The notes under the pieces were generated by a model that saw only the letters and a list, made by a program, of their open reading frames with translations, was not told the origin of the DNA and searched no databases. Of a DNA stretch of 64,000 nt, positions 39,201 to 47,700 are shown piece after piece (within the stretch, counting starts at the first letter, position 1; every line of letters begins with the position of its first letter). The position numbers and the translations under genes were made by a program. Source of the stretch: Actinomycetes bacterium (lineage in GTDB: Bacteria > Actinomycetota > Actinomycetes > Propionibacteriales > Nocardioidaceae); the NCBI GenBank assembly GCA_023460975.1, contig JAEWOG010000051.1, positions 1-64,000 on the forward strand, given 5' to 3'.

Positions 39201-42039
39201 CGGTGGTCGCGGTGTTGTCCACGCCACCGGCGTCGACGTCGGCCTGAGTCAGCACGTACGTCGCCGACGCGGTGACCGACTGACCGGGAGCAAGCGTCCC
39301 GACAGCACCCGGCCACACGCCGAAGGTGATGTCCGACAGACCCGGCATCGGGTCGTCGATCTCCACATCGGTCAGCGTCACGTTGCCCGTGTTGGTCACC
39401 GTGAACGTGTAGTCGATCTCCGAACCCACCGCACCCGTCGCGCCGGGCGCCAGCGCGCCGGTCTTGACGAGGTCGATCACCGCACGCTGCGGCAGCGGAA
39501 CATCCTCGGTGTCCTCGTTCTCGACGGGCTCGCCGGTGGGCGGGGTGCCGGTCGCGGTGACCGTGTTGGCCACCTCGCCGGCGTTCACGTCGGCCTGCGT
39601 GAGCACGTACGTGGCCGACGCGGTCACGGACTGGCCCGGCTGGAGCCGACCAGCGGCACCGGGCCACGTACCGAAGGTGATCGTCGACAGACCCGGCATC
39701 GGGTCGTCCAACTCGACGTTGTTGAGGGTCACGTTGCCCGTGTTGGTCACCGTGAACTCGTACGTCACCACGTCACCGGCGACACCGGTAGCGCCAGCGG
39801 CGAGGCCAGCGGTCTTGACGACGTCGATGCGCGGACCCGCCTGGACCTGGACGTCCTCCTCGTCGGTGTCCGTCACGTCCTCGCCGCTCGGCGGGGTGCC
39901 GGTCGTGGTGACCGTGTTGGCCACCTCGCCGGCGTCGACATCGGCCTGCGTGAGCGCGTAGGTCGCCGACGCGGTCACCGACTGGCCAGGAGCCAGTCGG
40001 CCAGCGGCACCCGGCCACGTGCCGAACGTGATGGCCGACAGACCCGGCATCGGGTCATCCAGCTCCACGTCGGTCAGGGTCACGTTGCCCGTGTTGGTCA
40101 CCGTGAACTCATACGTCACCAGATCACCCGCAGCACCGGTCGCGCCAGCAGCCAGGGCACCGGTCTTGAGGACGTGGATCGCGGGGGCACCCGCCACCGG
40201 CACGTTCTCCTCGTCGGTGTCGGTCACGTCCTCGCCGCTCGGCGGGGTGCCGGCCGTGGTGACCGTGTTGTCCACGCCGCCAGCGTTGACGTCGGCCTGG
40301 GTCAGCACGTACGTCGCCGAAGCGGTCACCGACTGCCCGGGAGCAAGGGTCCCGGCAGCACCCGGCCACGTACCGAACGTGATGGCCGACAGACCCGGCA
40401 TCGGGTCGTCGAGCTCGACGCTGTTCAGGGTCACGTTGCCCGTGTTGGTCACCGTGAACTCATAGGTGACCACGTCACCAGCCACGCCGGCCGCGCCCGC
40501 AGGCAGCGCACCGGACTTGAGGACCTGGATGGCCGGGGCACCCGCCACCGGCACGTTCTCCTCGTCCGTGTCGGTCACGTCGGGACCGCCCGGGGGGTTG
40601 CCCGTCGCGGTGACCGTGTTGTCCACGCCACCAGCGTTCACATCAGCCTGCGTCAGCACGTACGTCGCCGAAGCCGTCACCGACTGCCCAGGAGCCAGTC
40701 GACCAGCGGCACCCGGCCACGTACCGAAGGTGATCGCCGACAGACCCGGCATCGGGTCATCGAGCTCGACGTTGGTCAGGGTCACGTTGCCCGTGTTGGT
40801 CACCGTGAAGTCGTACGTCACCACGTCACCCGCAGCACCGGTCGCGCCAGCAGCCAGGCCACCGGTCTTGACGACCTCGATGCTCGGCGAGGAGGTGATC
40901 GTGACGTCCGCGGGGTCCTCGTCCTCGACCGGGTCACCCGACGGGGGCTGGCCGGTGGCCGTGGCCGTGTTGTGCACGGTGCCAGCAGCGACATCCGCGG
41001 CAGTCAGCGTGTAGGTGGCCGTGGCGGTGACGGACTCCCCAGGGGCGAGCGTCCCGGGCGCGCCGGGCCAGTTCGAGTACGTGATGGCGCTCAGGCCGGG
41101 CTTCGGGTCGGAGACCGCGACGTCGGTGAGCGTGACCTGGCCCGTGTTGGTGACGGTGAAGCTGTAGTCGACCGTCGACCCGACGGCGGGCTCCTCGCCT
41201 GCGGACAGCTCACCCACCTTGTCGAGGGTGATCTCCGCGCAGTTGAGGTTCGCGACCTCGATCAGCGGCTGGGCAAGCCGGGTGAATCCACTGATGAAGT
41301 AGTCGCTGCCCTCGGTCGGGCCGGACACCTGGGTGATGTGATCGGTGAAGTCGATCAGACCCTGCCCGGTGAGGTTGTCGCTCAGACCGATCGGCACGAT
41401 GCGAGTCCCCGAGGCCTTGAGGGCGTTGGCCGAGGTCACCGCTCGCGTGATGGTGGTGACGTCGGTGGAGCTGCCCGGACCAGCAACGCCAGTGCCGCTG
41501 CGGTACTGGGTGGGGTTGCCGTCCGTGACGAACAACAGAGCGTCGTACGACTCAGAAGCAGCGGACACGGCGGCAAAGGCCGCGTCCCAGTTCGTTCCGC
41601 CGTTGCCGCTGACGGGGCGCGCGATGCCGTTGACGTGGTTGGTCAACGCCGTCACGCCGGCGGGCGTGAGGCTCGTCAGCGGGAAGGCCTCGTTGCTGGC
41701 CGCGCTCGTCGCCGGAGCGTACGAGGCGAAGTTGTGGATCGCGATCCGCACCGGGTAGCCGGACAGCGCGCTCAGCAGTTCCGCCACGGCCTCGCGCATG
41801 TCACCCAGCTGGTCAGCGGTGACCGAGTTGGACAGGTCGAGGCTGATCGCCAGATCGAGCTCGCACTGCGAGGGCATCGGCGGGTTCGCCGCGGGCGTCG
41901 TGGTCGACTGGACGGCAGACGCTCCGGTGGCAGTGGCCACCAGCAGGAAGAGGCTGCTGAGCAGGACGCTCAGCCACCTTCTGGCCCTGGGCGGCCGCGT
42001 ACCGATGCCGGGCGGCAGGTCACGGATGGATGCTGACAC
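36247..42039 (-). CDS. Giant LPXTG cell-wall-anchored VWA protein with DUF11/DUF7507 repeats
   Basis: This is a 1930-residue surface protein. Parts in order: signal peptide (residues 20-42, RRWLSVLLSSLFLLVATATGASA); VWA domain (about 58-275) with an intact MIDAS of Asp68/Ser70/Ser72 (DLSNS), Thr in GGTNWD and Asp in FVTDGNPT; about 13 full plus one shortened ~116-residue repeats ('VVTYEFTVTNTGNVTL...DDPMPGLS...LAPGQSVTASATYVLTQADV'); then LPDTG near 1898, a hydrophobic helix and the basic tail LRPRRS. GTG 42039 follows AGGAGTGATCCC. It is probably an adhesin or stalk protein, displayed through sortase. The class E sortase lies 160 bases upstream. Confidence 0.88.
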   Translation of the reverse strand: MSASIRDLPPGIGTRPPRARRWLSVLLSSLFLLVATATGASAVQSTTTPAANPPMPSQCELDLAISLDLSNSVTADQLGDMREAVAELLSALSGYPVRIAIHNFASYAPATSAASNEAFPLTSLTPAGVTALTNHVNGIARPVSGNGGTNWDAAFAAVSAASESYDALLFVTDGNPTQYRSGTGVAGPGSSTDVTTITRAVTSANALKASGTRIVPIGLSDNLTGQGLIDFTDHITQVSGPTEGSDYFISGFTRLAQPLIEVANLNCAEITLDKVGELSAGEEPAVGSTVDYSFTVTNTGQVTLTDVAVSDPKPGLSAITYSNWPGAPGTLAPGESVTATATYTLTAADVAAGTVHNTATATGQPPSGDPVEDEDPADVTITSSPSIEVVKTGGLAAGATGAAGDVVTYDFTVTNTGNVTLTNVELDDPMPGLSAITFGTWPGAAGRLAPGQSVTASATYVLTQADVNAGGVDNTVTATGNPPGGPDVTDTDEENVPVAGAPAIQVLKSGALPAGAAGVAGDVVTYEFTVTNTGNVTLNSVELDDPMPGLSAITFGTWPGAAGTLAPGQSVTASATYVLTQADVNAGGVDNTVTTAGTPPSGEDVTDTDEENVPVAGAPAIHVLKTGALAAGATGAAGDLVTYEFTVTNTGNVTLTDVELDDPMPGLSAITFGTWPGAAGRLAPGQSVTASATYALTQADVDAGEVANTVTTTGTPPSGEDVTDTDEEDVQVQAGPRIDVVKTAGLAAGATGVAGDVVTYEFTVTNTGNVTLNNVELDDPMPGLSTITFGTWPGAAGRLQPGQSVTASATYVLTQADVNAGEVANTVTATGTPPTGEPVENEDTEDVPLPQRAVIDLVKTGALAPGATGAVGSEIDYTFTVTNTGNVTLTDVEIDDPMPGLSDITFGVWPGAVGTLAPGQSVTASATYVLTQADVDAGGVDNTATTAGTPPQGEDVTDTDDENVPVAGDPRIQVVKTGGLAAGAAGVAGDVVTYEFTVTNTGNVTLNNVELDDPMPGLSSITFGTWPGAAGTLAPGQTVTASATYVLTQADVNAGGVDNTVTTTGTPPSGEDVTDTDEETVPVAGAPAIHVLKTGALAAGAAGVAGDVVTYEFTVTNTGNVTLNGVELDDPMPGLSDITFGTWPGAAGRLQPGQSVTASATYVLTQADVDAGEVDNTVTTTGTPPSGEDVTDTDEEDVQVQAGPRIDVVKTAGLAAGATGAAGDVVTYEFTVTNTGNVTLNNVELDDPMPGLSDITFGTWPGAEGRLAPGQSVTASASYVLTQADVDAGEVANTVTATGTPPTGEPVENEDTEDVQVPQRAVIDLVKTGALADDAAGVAGDVVAYEFTVTNTGNVTLTDVEIDDPMPGLSDITFGTWPGAAGTLAPGQTVTASATYVLTQADVDAGGVDNTATTIGTPPQGEDVTDTDEENVPVERVPGIDVVKTGALAPGATHIAGDRVNYQFVITNTGNVTLTGVTLADLMPGLSEITYGEWPGAAGTLAPGQTVTASASYVLTQADVEAGAVHNTVTTTGTPPGGEDVTDTDEETIPVTELPVIDLIKSGALASGATGVAGDKVTYTFTVTNRGNVTLTNVTLADPLPGLSAITFGEWPGAVGTLAPGQTVTASATYVLTQADVDAGKVDNTATTTGTPPRGGQVSDTDVETVPTAPGSSVDLLKQAELVEGAASVAGDRIKYTFTVTNTGTSTLRGVAITDALPGLSEITYGAWPQEVGVLAPGQSVQATAWYTLTQADIDRGYVHNEATVAGDTTFGTKVVSADDEDSPLPGAGALTLEKTGSVDGNQIRYRFVVTNTGNVTLTDVKVRDELKGLSDIAVERWPGKAGTLKPGEKVVATATYRITDEDRDRGRVDNHANATGLTPGGDKVGDADKVRVVVATLPDTGAPIGLMGALLAGLLALIVGAFMLRPRRS
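36360..41240 (-). repeat. About 14 tandem ~350-bp repeats within the surface-protein gene
   Basis: Near-identical blocks recur about every 350 bases; for example 'gcccgtgttggtcaccgtgaa' returns near 37980, 38333, 38684, 39035, 39389, 39740, 40090, 40440 and 40790. The repeat starts follow a four-unit super-pattern (IQV..., IHVLKTGALAA, IDVVKTAGLAA, IDLVKTGAL), present twice in repeats 3-6 and 7-10. This indicates duplication of a four-repeat block. Confidence 0.85.
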
Positions 42040-42197
42040 GGGATCACTCCTGAGAACGGTGTACGTACGGAGGCCTCGTGAGCCTCGCGACGCGAGCGTG
42101 GTTCGTCAGGAGTCGCCGCAATGCCGGTGCCCGGCAAACTTCACCCCAACTTTCATCCCGGGATGAGGGCCGGGATGGAGGCTGGGATGGGGCTGGA

Positions 42198-42890
42198 TCA
42201 GCGGCGGCGTACGTCGACCAGCACGCCCGTGACGACGTTGCGATCGTCGGTGTGGAAGATCTCCGCGCAGGTGATGAGCGTGATGAGGCGTTCGGTGGGT
42301 TCGCGGCCGCCTGCGTCGGGGTCGGGCACCGGTTGGAGGGGCCAGGAGGTGCCGAAGTCGACGCGGACGTCATCCCCGTTGCCGCGCAGCTCGTAGGTGT
42401 AGACCTTGGTGCGCGTCTCCACGACGACCTGGTCGCCCTGACGCAGGCTGAGGAAGTCCCGGAACGGCTCCCCCCGCGTCACCCGATGTCCCGCGAGGAC
42501 GACGTTGCCGACCTCGCCGGGCTTCGCGCCGTCAGGGAAGCGCCCGACAGAACGGGCCAGGGTGTCGTCGTCGAAGCCGAGCAGGATGGGCTTGACCCAG
42601 TCCTCCCCGAAGCGGGGGATCCGCAGCAGCGCCTCACCCGTGTCGGTCGGCGAGGGCTCGCGGCCCTCGTCCCACGCCTGCACGATCTCGTGCTGCATGC
42701 GCTCCTGCTCGCGACCGGCGACCACGTTGGTGCCGTACAACTCCCACCCGACGTAGCCGAGAACGCTCACCCCGAGCAGGACCAGGACCGCGCCGAGGAT
42801 CCGCACCACGCGGGCGCCTCGTCCGCGGCGCGTCGGAGTGGTGGTGTCGTGCGGCACGCGCGTCAGTGTGCCACCCGGTCGCCGCCCCAT
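42198..42890 (-). CDS. Class E sortase
   Basis: This 230-residue transpeptidase has one N-terminal membrane helix (about 28-48), then WELYGTNVVAGREQ and RIPRFGEDW, typical of actinobacterial class E sortases. The catalytic triad is His135 in LAGHR, Cys208 in TLITCAEIF and Arg217 in HTDDRNVV. It is expected to anchor LPXTG/LAXTG proteins to peptidoglycan; the adjacent giant protein ends in LPDTG and is the natural substrate. The start could be ATG 42890 or GTG 42854. It may share control with the surface gene, though a 158-base gap lies between them. Confidence 0.88.
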   Translation of the reverse strand: MGRRPGGTLTRVPHDTTTPTRRGRGARVVRILGAVLVLLGVSVLGYVGWELYGTNVVAGREQERMQHEIVQAWDEGREPSPTDTGEALLRIPRFGEDWVKPILLGFDDDTLARSVGRFPDGAKPGEVGNVVLAGHRVTRGEPFRDFLSLRQGDQVVVETRTKVYTYELRGNGDDVRVDFGTSWPLQPVPDPDAGGREPTERLITLITCAEIFHTDDRNVVTGVLVDVRRR

Positions 42891-42990
42891 GACCACCAAT
42901 GCACGCCAGCGTGGCCGGGACCGGGCGAGGGCCTAACCTTGATCTCGGTCGGCGCTCGCCGGCCTCGAGGCGAAGGTGGAGACGCAGGGC

Positions 42991-44691
42991 ATGGCACGTG
43001 GGCAGAAGGGCGAGGCGACCGACTGGGTGAGCAGGGCGGCGGATGAGGCGATCCGTCACGCGGGAGAGGGCAAGCCCGTCACCTGCGCGTCCGGCGCATC
43101 CCCGTCGGGTCCGGTCCACCTGGGCAACCTGCGCGAATTCCTCACGGTCCACTTCGTCGCCGACGAACTGCGCCGCCGCGGCGTCGAGGTCCGTCACCTG
43201 CACAGCTGGGACGACTACGACCGCTTCCGCAAGGTCCCGGCCGGGGTTCCCGCCGAGTGGGCCGATCACATCGGGCGACCCCTGAGCGCCGTGCCGGACC
43301 CGTGGGAGTGCCACACCTCGTGGGCCGAGCACTACAAGGCCCCGCTGCAGGCCGCGCTGGCCGAGATGGGCGTCGAGATGGTCGAGGTCTCCCAGACCCA
43401 GATGTATCGCGCCGGGACCTACCGCGCCCAGATCCTCCAGGCGATCCGCCAGCGGAGCGAGATGGACGCCGTCCTGGACCGCTACCGCACCAAGAAGGCC
43501 GTCCCCGCCGATGCCCCCGAGGGCAACGAGTCCACCGCCGAGGAGGACGTCGTCGCGCAGGCGCCGGCCGCCGACGGCGAGGACCTGAGCCGCTTCCCGT
43601 TCAAGCCGTACTGCCGCAGCTGCGGGCGCGACACCGTGACCCTGACCGCGTACGACGACGAGAGCACCGACCTGGCCTACGACTGCACCGCGTGCGGGGA
43701 GTCGCACGTGACCAACGTGGCCACCCAGGACGAGGGCAAGCTCGTGTGGAAGATCGACTGGCCGATGCGCTGGGCCTTCGAGGGCGTCGACTTCGAGCCG
43801 GGCGGCGCCGACCACGCGACGCCGGGGTCCTCGTACACGGTCGGCAAGGACATCGTGAGGTTCTACGGGGCCGAGGCACCGAGCTTCGTGGCGTACGGCT
43901 TCGTCGGCTTCGCCGGCATGCAGAAGATGTCGTCCTCGACCGGCGGCGTCCCGACCGCAGCCGACGCGCTGCGCGTCCTCGAGCCGGGCATCCTGCGTTG
44001 GCTGTACGTGCGCCGCGCCCCCAAGCAGACCTTCGACATCGACTTCGGGCCCGAGGTCGTGCGCCTCTACGACGAGTGGGACGCGCTCACCAAGAAGGCC
44101 GCCGACCCCGCCAAGCGCGACGTGGCCGTGCTGGCGTGGGAGCGGGCCGCGGCCACTGCGGCGGGCCCGGTCGCGGTCAGCCCGGTCTCGGTCCCGTTCC
44201 GGACGCTCTCGTCGGTCTCCGACGTGACCGCCGGGTCGGCCGACCTGATCTCCGACGTCATCGGCTCCGTCGGCTTCCCGCACGACTCGGTCGCCGACCT
44301 CGAGCCGCGCCTCACCAAGGCGATGCAGTGGACCGCGGAGTTCGTGCCCGCCGAGGAGCGCACCACGGTCCGTACGGCTCCCGACACCGACCGGCTCGCC
44401 GCGCTCAGCGAGGCCGAGCAGCAGTGGCTCGACCTGCTCGTGGACAACCTTCCGGCCGACTTCACCCAGGACGCGGTGACGAGCATCGTGTACGGCGTGC
44501 CCAAGCTCGCCCGCGGGTTCGCGCTGGAGGACAAGCCGAGCGACGAGGTCAAGGCCGACCAGAAGGCCTTCTTCACCCTCCTCTACAACCTCCTCGTCGA
44601 CGCGGACCGCGGCCCGCGCCTGCCCACCCTCATCGTCGCGCTGGGCGCCGACAAGGTCCGCACGCTCGTGGGGCACGCCTCCGGGCGCTGA
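42991..44691 (+). CDS. lysS: Class I lysyl-tRNA synthetase
   Basis: This 566-residue enzyme is of the class I type: the HIGH-like motif is PSGPVHLGN (about 38-46) and the KMSKS-like loop is MQKMSSSTGG. It has a zinc-finger-like pair of CxxC motifs (FKPYCRSCGRD and YDCTACGESH) and an all-helical anticodon-binding C-domain. It charges tRNA-Lys in the cytosol. Class I LysRS is sporadic in bacteria. ATG 42991 has GGAG 9 bases upstream. There is no class II lysS in the window, so whether this enzyme is the sole one cannot be told. Confidence 0.9.
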   Translation: MARGQKGEATDWVSRAADEAIRHAGEGKPVTCASGASPSGPVHLGNLREFLTVHFVADELRRRGVEVRHLHSWDDYDRFRKVPAGVPAEWADHIGRPLSAVPDPWECHTSWAEHYKAPLQAALAEMGVEMVEVSQTQMYRAGTYRAQILQAIRQRSEMDAVLDRYRTKKAVPADAPEGNESTAEEDVVAQAPAADGEDLSRFPFKPYCRSCGRDTVTLTAYDDESTDLAYDCTACGESHVTNVATQDEGKLVWKIDWPMRWAFEGVDFEPGGADHATPGSSYTVGKDIVRFYGAEAPSFVAYGFVGFAGMQKMSSSTGGVPTAADALRVLEPGILRWLYVRRAPKQTFDIDFGPEVVRLYDEWDALTKKAADPAKRDVAVLAWERAAATAAGPVAVSPVSVPFRTLSSVSDVTAGSADLISDVIGSVGFPHDSVADLEPRLTKAMQWTAEFVPAEERTTVRTAPDTDRLAALSEAEQQWLDLLVDNLPADFTQDAVTSIVYGVPKLARGFALEDKPSDEVKADQKAFFTLLYNLLVDADRGPRLPTLIVALGADKVRTLVGHASGR

Positions 44692-44725
44692 GGCCGAACC
44701 CGCCCCGCCGGGCCGACCGGCGCCC

Positions 44726-44731
44726 TAGGAT
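44726..44731 (+). promoter_or_regulatory. Candidate -10 (TAGGAT) of the kinase-like gene
   Basis: TAGGAT ends 7 bases before GTG 44739. Confidence 0.45.
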
Positions 44732-44738
44732 CGACGAC

Positions 44739-45383
44739 GTGCAGCGGTTGCCCCGTTCGGGACACTCCGGGAGCTGGACAGCGGCGGCCTTCGCCGCGTG
44801 GTCCACCCTCCTGCTGCTCGCCGAGCCTGACCCCGGGCCCGCTCTGGTGGTCGTGCCGGTCGGCTTCGCGATCGGCGGCTGGCTCGTACGACGCCACGTC
44901 GCCGCCGGCGCCCCGCTGGTCCGCGGTGTCCAGGCGACGGGGCTGCTCATCGGGGCTCCCCACACCAACGCCTCCGGGCTGCTGCCTGCGCTGTGCGTGC
45001 GCGCGACCGGGATGCAGGTCGAGCTCGTCGGGGAACTGCCGGACGCCACGGGTCCGGCGCTGACCGTCCACCGCATCGTCCATGAGGCATTGGCCAACTC
45101 GGCCCGTCACTTCCCCGGCGCCCGGGTGCGGGTGAGACGCGAGGAGGGCGATGGCCAGGTGGCAGCACGGGGCAGCGGCAGCGGCGGACGGCCCGACGAA
45201 GGGATGGGCGGCGGCGCCGGGTTCGGCCTCAGCAGCCTTGCCGCGCGGGTGCGGCTGCGCGGCGGCACCCTGGAGGCCGGCCCGACCGCGACGGGCTTCG
45301 ACGTCGTCGCCACCCTGCCCGTACCGGCCTCCGTACCGATCGGGCAGACCGAGTCGCTGGCGGTGGCCGGGAGGACCGCATGA
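44739..45383 (+). CDS. HATPase-only sensor kinase-like protein lacking a phosphoacceptor domain
   Basis: This 214-residue protein has one or two membrane helices at the N-terminus (about 10-50). After a short linker it continues straight into an HATPase_c domain: N-box HRIVHEALANSARH, then GMGGGAGFGLSSLAARV as G-box and a final LRGGTLEAG. The usual 'LHD-x-x-x' dimerisation/His-phosphotransfer helices of HisKA_3 kinases are missing. It overlaps the response regulator by four bases (ATGA). GTG 44739 fits a leaderless start; the frame is open much further upstream inside lysS. Confidence 0.7.
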   Translation: MQRLPRSGHSGSWTAAAFAAWSTLLLLAEPDPGPALVVVPVGFAIGGWLVRRHVAAGAPLVRGVQATGLLIGAPHTNASGLLPALCVRATGMQVELVGELPDATGPALTVHRIVHEALANSARHFPGARVRVRREEGDGQVAARGSGSGGRPDEGMGGGAGFGLSSLAARVRLRGGTLEAGPTATGFDVVATLPVPASVPIGQTESLAVAGRTA

Positions 45384-46060
45384 TCCGGGTGGTGGTCGCC
45401 GACGACCAGGAGCCCATCCGCGAGGCCCTGCGTACGCTCCTGGACCTCGAGCCGGACATCACCGTCGTCGGTGAGGCCGCGGACGGGCTCGCCGCGGCCG
45501 CCGTGGCCCGCGAGTGCGAGGCCGACGTCGTCCTCCTCGACATCGAGATGCCCGGCAGCGACGGGATCGAGGGACTGCGGACCCTCGCCCGGGCACGCCC
45601 CCAGGCCCGTGCACTGATGCTCAGCCTCTCCGACCTCGACGCGTACGTCTACGAGACGCTGCGGGCGGGAGCCAGCGGGTACCTTCTCAAGAGCACCTCC
45701 TCGGATGTGCTCTGCGACGCCGTCCGAGCGGTGCACTCGGGCGAGATCCTGCTCGCCCCCACGGTGCTGCAACGCCTCGTCGTGACGTACGTGGACGCGC
45801 TCGCCGCGCCCTCCGCGGCTCACCGTCTCGCCGGACTCACCGCACGCGAGGTCGACGTGCTGGGCGCCATCGGGCGAGGCATGTCCAACTCGGAGATCTG
45901 CGCCGAGTTCCACCTCGCGTCGTCGACGGTGAAGACGCACGTGCGCAACCTCTTCGCCAAGCTGGGCATCCGCGACCGGGCCCAGGCCGTCGTGATGGCG
46001 TACGAGACGGGGCTGGTCCGCCCCGGCTGCCTGCAGGACGAATCTCATCCCCTGGGCTGA
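45380..46060 (+). CDS. NarL/DesR-type response regulator
   Basis: This 226-residue protein is a receiver (Asp8/Asp9, phosphoacceptor Asp54 in VLLDIEMPG, Lys in YLLKST) plus a LuxR HTH (LTAREVDVLGAIGRGMSNSEICAEFHLASSTVKTHVRNLFAKLG). This is the standard order and length for the NarL family. It is coupled to the truncated kinase-like gene. The RTX gene begins 60 bases downstream and may be a target or share the transcript. Confidence 0.9.
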   Translation: MIRVVVADDQEPIREALRTLLDLEPDITVVGEAADGLAAAAVARECEADVVLLDIEMPGSDGIEGLRTLARARPQARALMLSLSDLDAYVYETLRAGASGYLLKSTSSDVLCDAVRAVHSGEILLAPTVLQRLVVTYVDALAAPSAAHRLAGLTAREVDVLGAIGRGMSNSEICAEFHLASSTVKTHVRNLFAKLGIRDRAQAVVMAYETGLVRPGCLQDESHPLG

Positions 46061-46120
46061 TGCGCGTGGCCGCGAGGAGTGGTCCGCTGTTCGTCCGTTC
46101 CACTTCTCAGGAGGAAATTC

Positions 46121-47686
46121 ATGCGTCCAGCGGCACGACTCAGCACAGCGGTACTCGGGGCGGGCGGTCTCGCAGCGGCCGCACTGACCGTGGCCGTGGC
46201 CGCACCCGCGCAGGCCCACACCGCCACCTTCGTCGGTGGCGTCCTCACCCTCACCATGGACCAGCCGGACTACATCAACGTGGTCCCGAAGCCCGGCTAC
46301 CCAGGGACGTACGAGGTCTCCGCCGACAGCGGCCTCTCGATCCCGGGCTGCCCCGAGGACTTCGGCACACTCAGTTGCGCCGGACTGACGAAGGTCGTCG
46401 TGATCGGTTCGCCGGGCAGCGACACGGTGTTCGTCAACGGGCCGATCACGGCCGAGCTGAGCGGCGGGGGCGGGTCCGACCACTTCGACGTCACCGACGT
46501 CGTCGGCGCCACGCTGTCGGGCGGCGACGGCGACGACGTCATCTCCGCGTACCAAGCGGGCGGCGCCGTGACGATCGACGGCGGGGCCGGCGTCGACAGG
46601 CTCGACGGCTCGCCGTACGACGACACCATCCGCGCCGGTGACGGCGACGACCGGCTGGTCCGCGGCTCGGGCGGCAACGACACCATCGACGGCGGCGCCG
46701 GCAACGACGAGCTGATGGGCGAGGCGGGCAACGACACCCTCCTCGGTGGCGACGGCGACGACATCCTGCGCGGCGCGACGGGAGCAGACGCCCACCACGG
46801 CGGTCCGGGCAGCGACACCGTCGACTACGGCCAGGACTTCGACCGGTCGGGGACGACGCTGAGCGCGTCCCTCGACGGCGTGGCCAACGACGGCCGCCCC
46901 GGCGAGGGCGACAACGTCAATGCCGATGGCAGCGTGGAGAACATCAGCGCGGACGTCTCCACCGGATCCACGACGCTGATCGGCGACGCCGGACCCAACG
47001 TCCTGAAGGTGGGAACCACCGGCACGGCCACCGTGCACGGCGGGGCCGGGAACGACACGATCACCGCGGAGACCGCCCTGGACAGCAGCGCGACGATCGA
47101 CGGCGGCGCCGGGGACGACAAGATCTCCTCGGGCAAGGGCAACGACACCGTCACGGGTGGCGCCGGCAAGGACAGCATCGACAGCGGCTTCGGCAACGAC
47201 ACCGTCAACACCCGCGACGGTGAGGTAGACCAGGTCAGCTGCGGTATCGGCGGCGACACCCTCGTGGGCGACAAGATCGACGTCATCAACTCCGACCCCC
47301 TCAGCCTGTGCGAGTCCCAGGACCTGGCCGGCGGCCCCACCCCCGGCGGCCCAGGTGGCTCCGAGGGCACCTTCACCGCGAAGGTGCCGAAGAAGACCAA
47401 GGTCTCCACGAAGGGCACGGTGCGCTTCACCCTCAGCAACGGCTTCGCCAACGACGTCACCCTCAAGGTCACCCTGAAGGCGAAGAAGCCCAAGCTCACC
47501 CTCGGCTCGGCCAAGGTCAAGGTCCGCGCCAACGCCACGGGCAAGGTCACGGTCAAACTCAGCAAGAAGGCCCTCAAGGTCCTCACACGAGCCAAGAAGC
47601 TCAAGGTGACCGTCGTCCTCACCGCCACCCAGGGCGCCACAGGATCGATCAAGTCCAGGACCGTGATCATCGCGCCGCGTCGCTGA
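46121..47686 (+). CDS. Secreted RTX-type calcium-binding protein
   Basis: This 521-residue protein has a Gram-positive signal peptide (LSTAVLGAGGLAAAALTVAVAAPAQA|HT, cleavage about residue 28). Residues about 120-400 carry RTX nonapeptide repeats of the form GGxGxDxLx (GGDGDDVIS, GGAGNDELMG, GEAGNDTLLGGDGDDILRG and more), which form a calcium-binding beta roll. After a Pro/Gly linker, the last ~110 residues are a lysine-rich Ig-like domain. ATG 46121 has AGGAGGA 5 bases upstream. There is no catalytic domain, so an adhesive or structural role is likely. The two-component pair is just upstream. Confidence 0.85.
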   Translation: MRPAARLSTAVLGAGGLAAAALTVAVAAPAQAHTATFVGGVLTLTMDQPDYINVVPKPGYPGTYEVSADSGLSIPGCPEDFGTLSCAGLTKVVVIGSPGSDTVFVNGPITAELSGGGGSDHFDVTDVVGATLSGGDGDDVISAYQAGGAVTIDGGAGVDRLDGSPYDDTIRAGDGDDRLVRGSGGNDTIDGGAGNDELMGEAGNDTLLGGDGDDILRGATGADAHHGGPGSDTVDYGQDFDRSGTTLSASLDGVANDGRPGEGDNVNADGSVENISADVSTGSTTLIGDAGPNVLKVGTTGTATVHGGAGNDTITAETALDSSATIDGGAGDDKISSGKGNDTVTGGAGKDSIDSGFGNDTVNTRDGEVDQVSCGIGGDTLVGDKIDVINSDPLSLCESQDLAGGPTPGGPGGSEGTFTAKVPKKTKVSTKGTVRFTLSNGFANDVTLKVTLKAKKPKLTLGSAKVKVRANATGKVTVKLSKKALKVLTRAKKLKVTVVLTATQGATGSIKSRTVIIAPRR

Positions 47687-47700
47687 GGTCACCTGCCACC

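Noticed and set aside
37462..42036. Several long plus-strand frames (up to 620 codons) with repeats
   Set aside because: Antisense shadows of the repeat array in the giant surface-protein gene.
43257..44738. Upstream extension of the HATPase-only kinase
   Set aside because: It lies in another frame inside lysS and is Arg/Pro-rich noise.
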